A DNA stretch of 64,000 nucleotides from Symsagittifera roscoffensis (GCF_963678635.1 NC_087069.1:50664938-50728937); one strand, 5' to 3'; counted from the first letter of the stretch, positions 1-9,898 are shown. Made by a program: numbers and translations. Notes: generated by a model not told the origin, from the sequence alone.

Positions 1-2
1 AT

Positions 3-1841
3 TCAAAATACACAATAAATCAAGTTTTTGACCTCCACGACCCACTTGATACAATACCCTTATCTAAATTCGAAATTGAAAACATTTTTCTCCCTCCAAC
101 AGAAACAATTACAATTTCAACACTGAAACAATATCAAAACCTTGACCCGATAATTAGACAACTAAAATCATGGCACAAATATAAAACTAAACCTGTCAAG
201 GCAGATTCAACCATTCTAGGAAACAAAACACTCCTCCGATACTTTCGCAAATTTAACAACACAACAATTAACGAAAATACAGACCTTTTAGAGTATAACC
301 TGAATGAATCTACAGTTCCCTGTCTCCCTTTAAGTATGATTCTTATAGCTTTTAATATTTCACATACACAAAATATTAAAGGACACTCTGGATCAGAAAA
401 AACATATTCAAATTTTATACAAAATTTTTACTTCCCAAATGCACCAATTTGGATAAAAGTACTATGCAATGATTGTATAGTATGTCAACTAAATAAACCT
501 TACCCAAATCAAAAACAAATAGCACAAAAACAAGATTTTAAAGGACAAAGTTTGTACTTTAATCATCGTATCTCATTTGATACCAAAGGACCAATTTCAC
601 CCTCATCCGAAGGAAACTCCTACATTATGGTAATTGTTGACGCATTTACACATTATGTAGCAATTAACCCAGTACCACATTGTAACGCTTATTACGCTTA
701 CACAACACTCTATGAACACTGGATAGCAAAATTCGGACTACCAGAAATTTTAGTTACAGACAACGGTACAGAATTCATAAATAATGAAATTATCACACTA
801 TGTCATTTATACAACATTAAACACAAACCACGTACATCTCATGCACCTTGGACAAACGGCTTAGTCGAAGGTATGAACCGTTCATTACAAGAATATCTCA
901 GATGTATCATCAACGGAAATGATACAAAATATACCGAATGGTCAGCAGATGTAAAATTATTTCCCTTAGCATATAATTCACAAATTACGACAACTTTAGG
1001 AATGTCACCATACGAAATGGTTTTTAACCAAAAGCCACGCAAACCAATAATGTTTACAGCAAATTCTCATAAAAACGCACAAGGTTATTGTCAACCAAAT
1101 AAAGACTCAATTTGTTATAACCTACCTTTACATACACACGATGAAGATCATTTTCATCACCCACAAATTCTTAAACTAGCCTCCGGTACACACACCGAAT
1201 GGATTCTAAATAGAGATAAAAAACACAATGAAATTTATCAAAAAATAACAAAAAAGTTATTACAAAGACAAAACATTAATGAACAAATCAATTCACGTTT
1301 TACACCAGCCTCCGAATTAAAAATTGGAACATTTGTTTTAATACCTAATTTTAATACTCAAAAAGGAATTTCTAAAAAATTACAACCCCTTCGAAAAGGA
1401 CCATACCAAATAATTGCAAAACCCACTGATGTCACATATATAATTACCGACTCAAACAAAAAAGAAATCGTTCAACATCGAAACAACCTATTACCTTATT
1501 ACCCAAAAGAATACGCACTCCGCGAATTAACTCAATTATATTCTTTCACAGGATTAAAAATCATTCAAAATGAACCACATCTGAAAAACACAGAACAAAA
1601 TGATAACCCCACCGAAAATCAAAACACAAAACCAACCGCCACCAAAAACAATACACAAAACCATAAAGAATCCCCAAAACAAAGAAAAAATAAAAAAATG
1701 ACCGAACAAATAATACCCCAAGAACAAATCGACAAATCAGAAAATAGAAAAACAACAAGACTCCGAAATCAACCACGTAAAAACTATAAAATATTCATCC
1801 CCCAATCTAAAATTTTAAAGAAAGTGGAATTTCAAAAGTAA
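3..1841 (+). CDS. pol: Partial pol polyprotein, C-terminal part with Ty3/gypsy-type integrase
   Basis: The frame is open from the first complete codon of the window to the stop at 1841, so this is the 3' part of a longer pol whose protease and reverse transcriptase lie outside. The first Met at 336 is probably internal. Seen in order, in residues counted from that Met: a zinc-binding module with two His (in SHTQNIKGH) and a Cys pair (CNDC); a catalytic core with Asp in SFDTKG, Asp in TDNGTEF and Glu in GLVEGMNR, the D-D-E triad with about 35 residues between the last two; and a C-terminal GPYQII element of the GPY/F type found in gypsy and retroviral integrases. The tail is rich in Lys, Asn and Thr. 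By family, the enzyme inserts the element cDNA into the host genome. No frameshift or stop breaks the visible part, so this copy may be young. Confidence 0.9.
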   Translation, partial: SKYTINQVFDLHDPLDTIPLSKFEIENIFLPPTETITISTLKQYQNLDPIIRQLKSWHKYKTKPVKADSTILGNKTLLRYFRKFNNTTINENTDLLEYNLNESTVPCLPLSMILIAFNISHTQNIKGHSGSEKTYSNFIQNFYFPNAPIWIKVLCNDCIVCQLNKPYPNQKQIAQKQDFKGQSLYFNHRISFDTKGPISPSSEGNSYIMVIVDAFTHYVAINPVPHCNAYYAYTTLYEHWIAKFGLPEILVTDNGTEFINNEIITLCHLYNIKHKPRTSHAPWTNGLVEGMNRSLQEYLRCIINGNDTKYTEWSADVKLFPLAYNSQITTTLGMSPYEMVFNQKPRKPIMFTANSHKNAQGYCQPNKDSICYNLPLHTHDEDHFHHPQILKLASGTHTEWILNRDKKHNEIYQKITKKLLQRQNINEQINSRFTPASELKIGTFVLIPNFNTQKGISKKLQPLRKGPYQIIAKPTDVTYIITDSNKKEIVQHRNNLLPYYPKEYALRELTQLYSFTGLKIIQNEPHLKNTEQNDNPTENQNTKPTATKNNTQNHKESPKQRKNKKMTEQIIPQEQIDKSENRKTTRLRNQPRKNYKIFIPQSKILKKVEFQK

Positions 1842-2439
1842 TTTTAACATTATACTTCACAATCTTGAAACCTCCGAAACATTTTCCATTTACATTTTTC
1901 AAAATAACATGCTGACAAGTACGCAATAATTCTAGTTCAAAATAGACCAATAGGATTCATCCAATCCGTCACTTTCTCTAACTCAAACTAAGACCAATTA
2001 GACGAATCATATAGAACTCCAGGCACATCTATAACTATAACTTTACGACCTCCAGGTCAAAAATAAGCAAACCACTCCAACTTGACAACTAAAATAAATA
2101 TCACCATAATACCGTACCCCTCCCTTATCTAATAACCCAAAGATCAACAATATTTCCCCAACTCAGACCACGAATACCCCCAAAACAAATTTGTTAACTT
2201 AGCCTAAAGTAACAAAATGAACATTTCAATTAGCCTAAAGTATAAAAATCTCACCATACCCCGGATCATTTGACAAACAAAAATAAAGAAAAAGACGACC
2301 TCCCGATCACCATGAAAATTGCCCCCAACAATTTTTTACAAAACTCAACCCACTTGTCAAAAAACTAATAAATAATCCGACCACACTTGAAAATCGCCTC
2401 AAACAGCAAAAAATATTCGACCAAGAGATCATTTCTTAA
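1842..2439 (+). other. Noncoding spacer between pol and the accessory ORFs
   Basis: No ORF of useful length. The + strand is A and C rich like the rest of the element, so it belongs to the retroelement. A short direct repeat (TTAGCCTAAAGTA) occurs near 2200 and 2231. A splice acceptor for a subgenomic mRNA may lie here, but no strong pyrimidine-tract acceptor is visible. Confidence 0.5.
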
Positions 2440-2670
2440 ATGCTCTTCTCTCAATCAGTTACTCAAATACTCATAAATCTTAAACATTTTTTTACAATAC
2501 TTGAAACCTTTATAATATTTCTTTTTGATATACTTGAATCTTTTCTAATAATCCTAATCATTTTTTGTAACATTTTTTTAATTTTCTACACTATATTCGA
2601 ACTATTTCTCCAACTTTCCAAAACCCTTGATTATATCCACAGGTACGATTCATATAACTTGTCTAAATGA
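2440..2670 (+). CDS. Small hydrophobic protein of the retroelement, unknown function
   Basis: 76 codons, starting at an ATG directly preceded by an in-frame TAA. The product is very rich in Ile, Leu and Phe, with repeating hydrophobic stretches over residues 8-60 and a polar C-terminus; it would be membrane-associated. The stop overlaps the start of the next ORF as ATGA (2667-2670), the same arrangement seen at 6573-6576 between two much longer ORFs. The + strand becomes T-rich here inside an otherwise A-rich element, as expected for a hydrophobic coding segment. T-rich DNA gives hydrophobic ORFs by chance, so this could still be noncoding. Confidence 0.4.
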   Translation: MLFSQSVTQILINLKHFFTILETFIIFLFDILESFLIILIIFCNIFLIFYTIFELFLQLSKTLDYIHRYDSYNLSK

Positions 2671-2855
2671 TACGAACAATTTTCAGTAGAACTGATATTT
2701 TTTTATTGTTTGTAATTTTCATAACATTTTTATCATCCCTCATTTTGACAATATGCAAATGTATAAAGAAAGCAATCATCACATTTGCCCTAGCAACAAT
2801 TTTTCTAATTATTTTTTTGGAAGAATATTATAATAAACATAAACCTTCCCACTAA
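2667..2855 (+). CDS. Small two-segment membrane protein of the retroelement, unknown function
   Basis: 62 codons beginning in an ATGA overlap with the stop of the preceding ORF. Two hydrophobic segments, about residues 11-29 and 36-52, are separated by a short Cys/Lys loop (CKCIKK); the C-terminus is polar (EEYYNKHKPSH). The layout resembles small viral membrane proteins, but I see no family match and propose no function. The next open frame begins 5 nt after its stop. The tiling with neighbours is the main reason to take it seriously. Confidence 0.4.
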   Translation: MIRTIFSRTDIFLLFVIFITFLSSLILTICKCIKKAIITFALATIFLIIFLEEYYNKHKPSH

Positions 2856-2860
2856 AGTAA

Positions 2861-3997
2861 CAATTCAAAAATCCATCAAAAATTGCTACCCAACAGTCAC
2901 AGAATCAGTCTTCACCGACATCATCCCAAGATAACCCAACACCACCTTCAACTACTCAAAATCCTCAAACATCTACACGAATTTCTTTTCAAGACAATCC
3001 ATACACTTTTGAAGAACGACATGCTCGTTTATCAGAACCACTAGAACCAGTTCAACGACAAGCACCTCTAAGCGAACCAACATATAACCTATACCCAACA
3101 CTACCACAAGAACTAAGTAGAATAAGAAATCCTAGTCAAAACCAAAATACAGTCGAAATAAATAGACAAATTATACATCCTCGACGAAACAGAAATTTTC
3201 AAACTCCCCGAGTTCATTTTGATATACCTCAATCCCCATCACAAAACACTCCAGAAAACCCCATTGGTATATTACCAGAAACCCCTACGCTTCTTTCACA
3301 ACGTAGCACCTCAAGCCTACCATCAGATTACTTAGGTTCAACACCAACATCTGAACAAATACGTGAAAATCCCTTTAACCCCCCAAACCAGGCATCACGA
3401 CTACCATATTGGACAACACATTCATTTACACAAGGTGAATTAAATTTAGTCAATAATCCAATAGATATTTCTACGGATACAACAACATCCTCATCACTAC
3501 CAGAAACATTATCACTACCATCAACACCATCAATAAGCCAGATTTCACCACCACCTTTTAACTTAAATTTTCCAAATAATCTCGACGCCAGATATCGAGA
3601 ACAATCATCAATAAATATTCCTTTAAGATTAGATTGGAATACATTTACAGCACCTCCACCATTATTTGGACAACATCAAGAAAGTAACCGCCTTCATAAC
3701 TGGGCACTTAATAGATTACAATATCGCCAAGATATTCACAACGATATCCGTGATCACAATATTCAAATACTCCAACAAAACAGTTTACAATTAAAGTATG
3801 AAATCACAGTTAAGTTAAACAATATTACCCAACATCCCTACCCATTAAACCCACCTAACATAACAGCTCAATCACTACCACCACCGTTTATAACTACTGA
3901 AGTAATATACAAATACGACAGATATACCAAAAACACAATTGGCTACATTACATTTTATAATCCATACTCAGGATTATCATACACATGTATATTCTAA
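2861..3997 (+). CDS. ATG-less ORF, Pro/Ser/Thr/Gln-rich protein of the retroelement
   Basis: About 378 codons lie open between TAA at 2858-2860 and TAA at 3995-3997, with no ATG codon in frame near the beginning. The first 250 residues are low-complexity (Pro, Ser, Thr, Asn, Gln) and likely disordered. The C-terminal third is more complex, with a charged segment around EITVKLNNITQHPYP and Tyr-rich runs towards the end. No zinc knuckle or protease motif is seen. The end overlaps the env start by 13 nt. Lack of an ATG suggests the reading frame is entered by splicing from an upstream leader or by non-AUG initiation. A matrix, Gag-like or phosphoprotein-like accessory role is possible but not shown. 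Confidence 0.55.
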   Translation, partial: QFKNPSKIATQQSQNQSSPTSSQDNPTPPSTTQNPQTSTRISFQDNPYTFEERHARLSEPLEPVQRQAPLSEPTYNLYPTLPQELSRIRNPSQNQNTVEINRQIIHPRRNRNFQTPRVHFDIPQSPSQNTPENPIGILPETPTLLSQRSTSSLPSDYLGSTPTSEQIRENPFNPPNQASRLPYWTTHSFTQGELNLVNNPIDISTDTTTSSSLPETLSLPSTPSISQISPPPFNLNFPNNLDARYREQSSINIPLRLDWNTFTAPPPLFGQHQESNRLHNWALNRLQYRQDIHNDIRDHNIQILQQNSLQLKYEITVKLNNITQHPYPLNPPNITAQSLPPPFITTEVIYKYDRYTKNTIGYITFYNPYSGLSYTCIF

Positions 3998-6576
3998 AAT
4001 TATTAATTTTTCTCCAACTCCTTTTTCTAGTAATCTCAAATCAAAACATAAACCCTTCCCCTCGTACAGGACCACAAGATTTATTAGTAACACATTACGA
4101 TTGTGAAGAAAATGAACAAAAAACACTACACAAATATGCAATAAATCAAGTATCACAATGTGAAACAGAACCACAAGCTATAGAAATCACAATTGTAATA
4201 GCAACACTCTATTCAAAAGCCCGAGCAACAACAGTTACAGGTTATAAATTCACAGCAACATTTTCCGAAAAGAAAGTACATTGTTCACAAGTCTCGAACG
4301 GAAACAAAAACCGACTTGACCATGAATCATTCTATCAGAGTAATATAGAACGTCTTTTACATCTCAATCCCGACGATTGTAAAAATGAATTACTTAGACT
4401 AAACATCACACAAAATAAAAACTCCGAAAGAAAGTTAGTTAACTTTCAAGTTTTTTCAGACTCTGTACATCAATCACAACTTGAAAGACACCAAGGACAT
4501 ATAAAACTTGACGAAAAATACCCGTATAACGGCGCACACGGACGATTAACCTATGACCTACACGATAAACATTGGATACCACACATTGGTATAAATAACC
4601 CATCAAACTGCAAAGCAGACACAAAAAATAAAGGATACCAAGAAATAATGTTTTTCGATTGGAAAATACAACTCGAAAAAATACAACTAACACGAGATTT
4701 ATCAGATAATACAATGATCTATCAAGGAATCCGATTACCTTGTAAAAATGATCAAGGTTATTGCGACCCTACAACGAGAACACAAGCAACAATTGTTTGG
4801 TTCCCCGAAGATACATGTACAACATTTCAAGTAGCAAGAATACACGCTCGTATGATAAAATTTCACGAAAAATACTTTATACAATCAATTCCATATGAAC
4901 AAGTACATCCATCACGAAAACAAAGTACTAATTTTAGAAACATACACAATATAGAAAATAAATTGACACGTTTTCAAATATATCAAGAAACAGAACTTGC
5001 ATGTAAATACAGGAATCCACTTCACAGAACACAATACTCTGAAATATTAGTTGAATACGAAAAAGGATTCGACATGACCACTGGAAAAATAAAACTTGAC
5101 CCATATGCCACAGGTCATCCTCCAAACGAAGGAACATCCTATATACCAGTTAATTTTGAAAAAAGCAACGGACAACCTGGTGGACATCTAAAACCCCATG
5201 ACACCAGAAGCACACGCTTACAAGAATTATCACTAATGAATACTACATATTTCGGTAATATCCACTATGATATTCATTTAGATATGAAACTAGATTATAC
5301 AATTAGCCGAATTTTTCAAGAAATGTCACTCTCCGAATTAGAAACACTACACCAACTATGCGAATTAGAACGAACACAAATATTACAATCACTTGCACTA
5401 GCAGTATTAAAAATACCCTATGCAGGATACTTATTATCTGGAAATAGATCAAATTTTTTAGACTATGAAGGAAACATCTTATGGTTTTATACTTGTACTA
5501 AAAAAGTATCACCACTATACGTTTTTGAAGATAAACGATGTTATAAAAGAATCCCTATCTTTTATAAGAATAAAGTACATTTCGTGGATACACTTTCACG
5601 AAGAACCTATTTCTGGGATACCGCAGTCCCATGTGGATCAGAAAACAGCCACAATGTAGTACAACTAAACCCTGATGAAAATAAATATTATCTTCTCACT
5701 CCATATCCCACATTAATGCAATCACTCAAAAAATTTTCACCAGAAAGCATTCGCGCTATTGCTCGAAACCCAAATATAGACTTACAATCAATAGGAATCT
5801 ATTCAAAATCAGATATTCAACATCACATTAGAACACAACAATTCCAAGAATTATTAACACAAATGGACACTATACAAAGACAATCAATAGATCAAAATTT
5901 ACGCAAACTTGCAGAAACCGCAGGATTTGCCGATATCTACACGCAAGACTATAGCGGATATTTTAAAGACATTAAAGATTATATATATCTAAACGGTGAA
6001 AAATACCGTCCCCAAGATATATCACCAATTAACATTTTTAGCTTTGTTACACTCAAAAATGAGATCCTCGATTTTCTAGGATGGCCCTACTACATCTTAG
6101 AAAAATTGACTATTTTATACGCAATGTTTAACTTTATTGGATTTCTTTTCTCACTTTTAAAAGGAATCTACAACACATGTGCTATACACACACAAGTAAA
6201 CAGACAAGCAAGCGTAGCACGCATACTCTTTGCAGGATTTTTTGGAATCTTTTCTACATCTATAAACAAAATTCTTTTAGACGCACAAATAAAAGAATAT
6301 AACACAAAAATAGCAACACGACAAAATACATACGACGAAGAACATAACAATGTAGACATAACGCCAACGGCACCACAATTACCACCCCTACCAAATAACC
6401 ATCCACTATCCCTAGTCCCACATAATCCAAATTTTCGACTCACCACATCACAAAGTCCCATCCAACATATAATGACACACCAGTCACAAGATCATAATAC
6501 TTATGAACAAATTATTGAACAACCCCATACCACCGCTTTTCAGTCTCAAAATAATCATTTTTTTAGCCCACGATGA
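3985..6576 (+). CDS. env: Envelope-like transmembrane glycoprotein (863 aa)
   Basis: By position after integrase and by architecture this is the element's envelope protein. Residues 1-18 form a signal peptide (KLLIFLQLLFLV core). The ectodomain, about residues 19-695, has a dozen or more Cys, including one shortly after the signal peptide in HYDCEE followed by another in QVSQCE, and N-glycosylation sites such as LNITQ, MNTTY and GNRSN. A long hydrophobic segment at about 703-730 is the likely transmembrane anchor; a second at about 753-770 precedes a Pro/Gln/His-rich tail of about 90 residues. The Cys layout after the signal peptide recalls envelope proteins of the chuvirus/class III type found in some arthropod LTR elements, but that is memory-based inference. 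The start lies within the end of the previous ORF; the stop overlaps the next start as ATGA. No internal stop. Confidence 0.75.
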   Translation: MYILKLLIFLQLLFLVISNQNINPSPRTGPQDLLVTHYDCEENEQKTLHKYAINQVSQCETEPQAIEITIVIATLYSKARATTVTGYKFTATFSEKKVHCSQVSNGNKNRLDHESFYQSNIERLLHLNPDDCKNELLRLNITQNKNSERKLVNFQVFSDSVHQSQLERHQGHIKLDEKYPYNGAHGRLTYDLHDKHWIPHIGINNPSNCKADTKNKGYQEIMFFDWKIQLEKIQLTRDLSDNTMIYQGIRLPCKNDQGYCDPTTRTQATIVWFPEDTCTTFQVARIHARMIKFHEKYFIQSIPYEQVHPSRKQSTNFRNIHNIENKLTRFQIYQETELACKYRNPLHRTQYSEILVEYEKGFDMTTGKIKLDPYATGHPPNEGTSYIPVNFEKSNGQPGGHLKPHDTRSTRLQELSLMNTTYFGNIHYDIHLDMKLDYTISRIFQEMSLSELETLHQLCELERTQILQSLALAVLKIPYAGYLLSGNRSNFLDYEGNILWFYTCTKKVSPLYVFEDKRCYKRIPIFYKNKVHFVDTLSRRTYFWDTAVPCGSENSHNVVQLNPDENKYYLLTPYPTLMQSLKKFSPESIRAIARNPNIDLQSIGIYSKSDIQHHIRTQQFQELLTQMDTIQRQSIDQNLRKLAETAGFADIYTQDYSGYFKDIKDYIYLNGEKYRPQDISPINIFSFVTLKNEILDFLGWPYYILEKLTILYAMFNFIGFLFSLLKGIYNTCAIHTQVNRQASVARILFAGFFGIFSTSINKILLDAQIKEYNTKIATRQNTYDEEHNNVDITPTAPQLPPLPNNHPLSLVPHNPNFRLTTSQSPIQHIMTHQSQDHNTYEQIIEQPHTTAFQSQNNHFFSPR

Positions 6577-8378
6577 GCCGCCAACTTGGATCACTACACC
6601 GATCAAATTCCCACCCAACCAATCTTACCTCTCCAATCCCAATAATACCACTTTTTGCTTTTCCGCCACCCGATTTTCCATCTAGTAATGTAACATCAGG
6701 CATGAATTCCGACACTAATTCACACATCTCAGTTTTATATTCCATCTCACAACTCAATAACCCGAATATTGAAACCCCCGATGAATTTGCCGACTCAGAA
6801 CCATCCCCATCCAATAATTTTCATAACTCTTCTAATTTTTCTCAACCCCCTTTTCAACCCATATTATCCAATAACCCTGACCCAATCACTTCCACACCCT
6901 CTTATGCTTCCCAAGTTACCCCAACCTACTCCTCACTTCATTCTGACCAATCATCTCATTCTCCAGACACCCCCCGAATCTCCCCAGAGCTAGATAATTT
7001 TATTACCCTTCAACAACAACCCTACCACCTCCATACCCCAACAATAAACCAAATCTCCTCCACAATAAATTCATCCAACCCCCCTACCCCTACACCCTCT
7101 TCAAATTATACTGAATCATTAGCACCATCATCCACATCAACTGAATCTTCACTCAACACTAATAGAGCTTACCGCACTTTTAAAAGAAAGTTCCCCAACC
7201 ATCCTTTCCCAGCAAAACCAGGAACAGCCCGTGAATACATCAACCACCCCAAGCATACTAACACAAAAGAATTTTTAGCCATCACCTTACCCTCATTCCC
7301 ACAATACACCTTAAACACCCCCCACGACACTAACGAAACACGCAACTTTGTAGATGAATACGTTTTAATGCCCACTCTCTCTTGGACCTCATATTATCAT
7401 TTTACTAACCCTCTTTGCTTACCTTTATCTAACACTCACATCGATATAGAGCGAAATACGGACATGCTATATCGACTCACTACACCACTAACCGCTAGAC
7501 AATTTACTTACGTTGGATATAAAAAATCACTAAAAACACACACTGCACCTAGAGCTAACGAATATACACTCGAATACTATGATCACAACATCATCAGAGC
7601 TAACCAAGATCAATTCTTAGACGACGATCGCTTCGCCAATCCACAAATTACCGAGAAATTTTTCATCAAGACACCATATATATTTACACTAAACATCTTC
7701 GACCGAAAGTTTGATCACATTATTTCAGAAGCACTAACAGACACACAAGCATACGAAAGTTTTAAAGAACGCTTCCAAATATTTTCACTAACCTTTCATT
7801 TCCTTGCACCACACGAAAGAGATTTACACTGCTCACACGATATTATGTTGCGCACTAAACAAACCCACACATATAGTTATTATCGCTTCATCCAAAATCA
7901 CTTTGACCTACACACACCCTCTAGACAACCACACCATCGTTTTCAATTCATTAATTCCAAATACACTTCACCATTTTTCCTAAATTTCACATATTGCATT
8001 AAAGATACTAACCTTCATGGTATTCTTCGCAATTATGATCCCATAACCCAAATGTACATCTTCTGTCCCATCACCAAGACCTTCAACGCCGAAGAATCCC
8101 GACCCTTCCTTATCCCGCACGAGTTTGTACAACCTATAGAAATCCCAATTTTAGAATTCATCCACAACACTAAATTCAATCACAAATTATATAATCTAAT
8201 CCAAAACACACCTTATGAGTTTGCAGTTGGCACTGAAGAACTAACCACTATTAAGGCACTTCAATTGCTTTGGCCACTGCTTCAGACTAAAAATATCATC
8301 CGCATCTTAGCTAAACTACTAACAAATTCCGATCTCATCCACGACATCTTCCCCCACGGTTTTTTCCCCGACGACTAA
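6573..8378 (+). CDS. Unknown 601-aa protein encoded after env
   Basis: The ORF starts in an ATGA overlap with the env stop and runs 601 codons uninterrupted. Residues 1-200 are rich in Pro, Ser, Thr and Asn and look disordered. Residues about 215-601 look like a folded domain rich in aromatics, His and Arg, with scattered Cys (for example DLHCSHDIM and TYCIKD) and no transmembrane segment or zinc-knuckle pattern. I do not recognise the family. Its position 3' of env, where retroviruses place accessory or regulatory genes, suggests an accessory protein. The canonical intron-like segment three nucleotides after the stop supports transcription through it. Confidence 0.65.
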   Translation: MSRQLGSLHRSNSHPTNLTSPIPIIPLFAFPPPDFPSSNVTSGMNSDTNSHISVLYSISQLNNPNIETPDEFADSEPSPSNNFHNSSNFSQPPFQPILSNNPDPITSTPSYASQVTPTYSSLHSDQSSHSPDTPRISPELDNFITLQQQPYHLHTPTINQISSTINSSNPPTPTPSSNYTESLAPSSTSTESSLNTNRAYRTFKRKFPNHPFPAKPGTAREYINHPKHTNTKEFLAITLPSFPQYTLNTPHDTNETRNFVDEYVLMPTLSWTSYYHFTNPLCLPLSNTHIDIERNTDMLYRLTTPLTARQFTYVGYKKSLKTHTAPRANEYTLEYYDHNIIRANQDQFLDDDRFANPQITEKFFIKTPYIFTLNIFDRKFDHIISEALTDTQAYESFKERFQIFSLTFHFLAPHERDLHCSHDIMLRTKQTHTYSYYRFIQNHFDLHTPSRQPHHRFQFINSKYTSPFFLNFTYCIKDTNLHGILRNYDPITQMYIFCPITKTFNAEESRPFLIPHEFVQPIEIPILEFIHNTKFNHKLYNLIQNTPYEFAVGTEELTTIKALQLLWPLLQTKNIIRILAKLLTNSDLIHDIFPHGFFPDD

Positions 8379-8381
8379 CAG

Positions 8382-8460
8382 GTAAGTATGAATTAAATGA
8401 ATATTACTAACTAATTAAAATATTAAAAAACTCACCATACTTTATCCATGTTTTCTTTAG
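8382..8460 (+). other. Probable 79-nt intron in the retroelement 3' UTR
   Basis: CAG|GTAAGT at 8379-8387 is a perfect donor; TTTTCTTTAG ending at 8460 is a good acceptor; TACTAAC at about 8405-8411 matches the ideal branch point. It starts 3 nt after the stop of the 601-aa ORF. All three elements at sensible spacing are unlikely by chance, but splicing is not shown. Confidence 0.6.
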
Positions 8461-9878
8461 ATTTTTAGCCTTCATCCGACAATCACCTACAAAAACCACA
8501 AAAGACAAATAAAAATCGCAAATTTCATCAAACAGATTTCAAAAATTCTATTAATCTCTTACACTTAGAATATTTAATACCAATGCAATAAATTCATTTC
8601 TAAAATTTTCCCCACAAGCAGTAAATCTAATTATGATGAAAATTTGTAACTTAAAATTCCCCCATAACTAGCAGTAAATTTCCAAATTCTATGCAGTAAA
8701 TTAATAAAATGCAAATGCAGTACTAACCTTTTGATATTTTCATTCATTCGCACAGAAATTCTATCCACACTCGCACAGCTCGCCCACGAAGAATTGTTTA
8801 AAATAATGAATTTCAGTTTCAAGTTTTCACACTCAACAACTCTAACATATAATAACATGTTTCAAACCTTCCTTTAACCCGATTGGAAAGGAATCATATA
8901 CTAAACAAAACTAACCAACGCAGCTTACTAAATACCACAAATCATAGAATAACAGCATGACTAAGAAAAGGAAACCAACGGTACCCAAACCGGATTAACC
9001 CAGTTTAAAACTGGATAATTTATTCTTTTGAAGACTATTATAAAGTCTAAAAAAGAAATAATAAAACACAAAAAAGTCGAAAGACAAACCCATACCACGA
9101 ACAATTTGCTTTTAGGAAAAAGGACATAACCAACAAGACATAAGAAAAACCACAACAAACCCAACATAAAACGTTGTCACATAACAGGACCCCTCATAAA
9201 AACCGCATGAAATCATACTCCCACTCCTGGCCTAACCCACCAGGAAGGACGTCCTGAGCATGCTCTATAGCCGGCCTAACCCACCGCGCTACATCCACGC
9301 TTTGTGACCACACCTCTATTTTTAATAAGAGCTACTCAAGGGTGAGTAACTCTTCAAAATAACCGAACTAAAACAAAAAGCTTTTGTGAAAACAACTAAC
9401 TAAAATCATAATTAAAAAATATTAAACTAATAAATGTTTTATAAAATGTAAATTACATTATGCAATACATAGATCAGAATACAACACCAAGGACGAACAT
9501 CTAAAGACAAAACGACCCCACTACACTCGAGAGAGAATGACCAACCACAATCGATATGCCACTCACAATCACAACTCAAAGGATTTAGAGTACGACTTGA
9601 CTTCGCAGAAAAGGACTTCATTGAACTAGACCAATGACCACCTCGATGTTCAAGTATACGTACAGATCCGAGTAACCAGGCATCCCCTCCACGCACAATC
9701 TCCACGCCATTCCCAAACTAGATCAGACACAAAAGAAGTTCTCCACGCAGAACAGAAAAACCTGACATAGCCAACCATTCTGAAATCAGATTTGAGTTTG
9801 TTGCAAAGACTTAGTCGTTGTCACTAGAAGACACAACGTCTTATGTCTCTAACTCCAGCTTCCTGGAACTTCTTTAAC
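8461..9878 (+). other. Retroelement 3' untranslated region
   Basis: No coding potential, but the A-rich + strand bias of the element continues, so it is element DNA rather than host flank. It contains GCAGTAAAT-like motifs about four times at 8619-8735 and GGCCTAACCCACC twice near 9229 and 9273. Small ORFs on the - strand here look like chance ORFs. Confidence 0.5.
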
Positions 9879-9898
9879 AAAGAGGAAACGGAAGAAAA
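9879..9898 (+). other. Polypurine tract of the LTR retroelement
   Basis: Twenty uninterrupted purines (AAAGAGGAAACGGAAGAAAA) sit directly before a TG that begins the inferred LTR. This is the expected primer site for plus-strand DNA synthesis in LTR elements. Confidence 0.7.

Noticed and set aside
839-1042. Short - strand ORFs inside pol and env (839-1042, 1561-1776, 3977-4174, 4439-4714, 4934-5137, 6168-6461)
   Set aside because: They lie opposite long intact ORFs and show no motifs; they are shadows of the coding strand.
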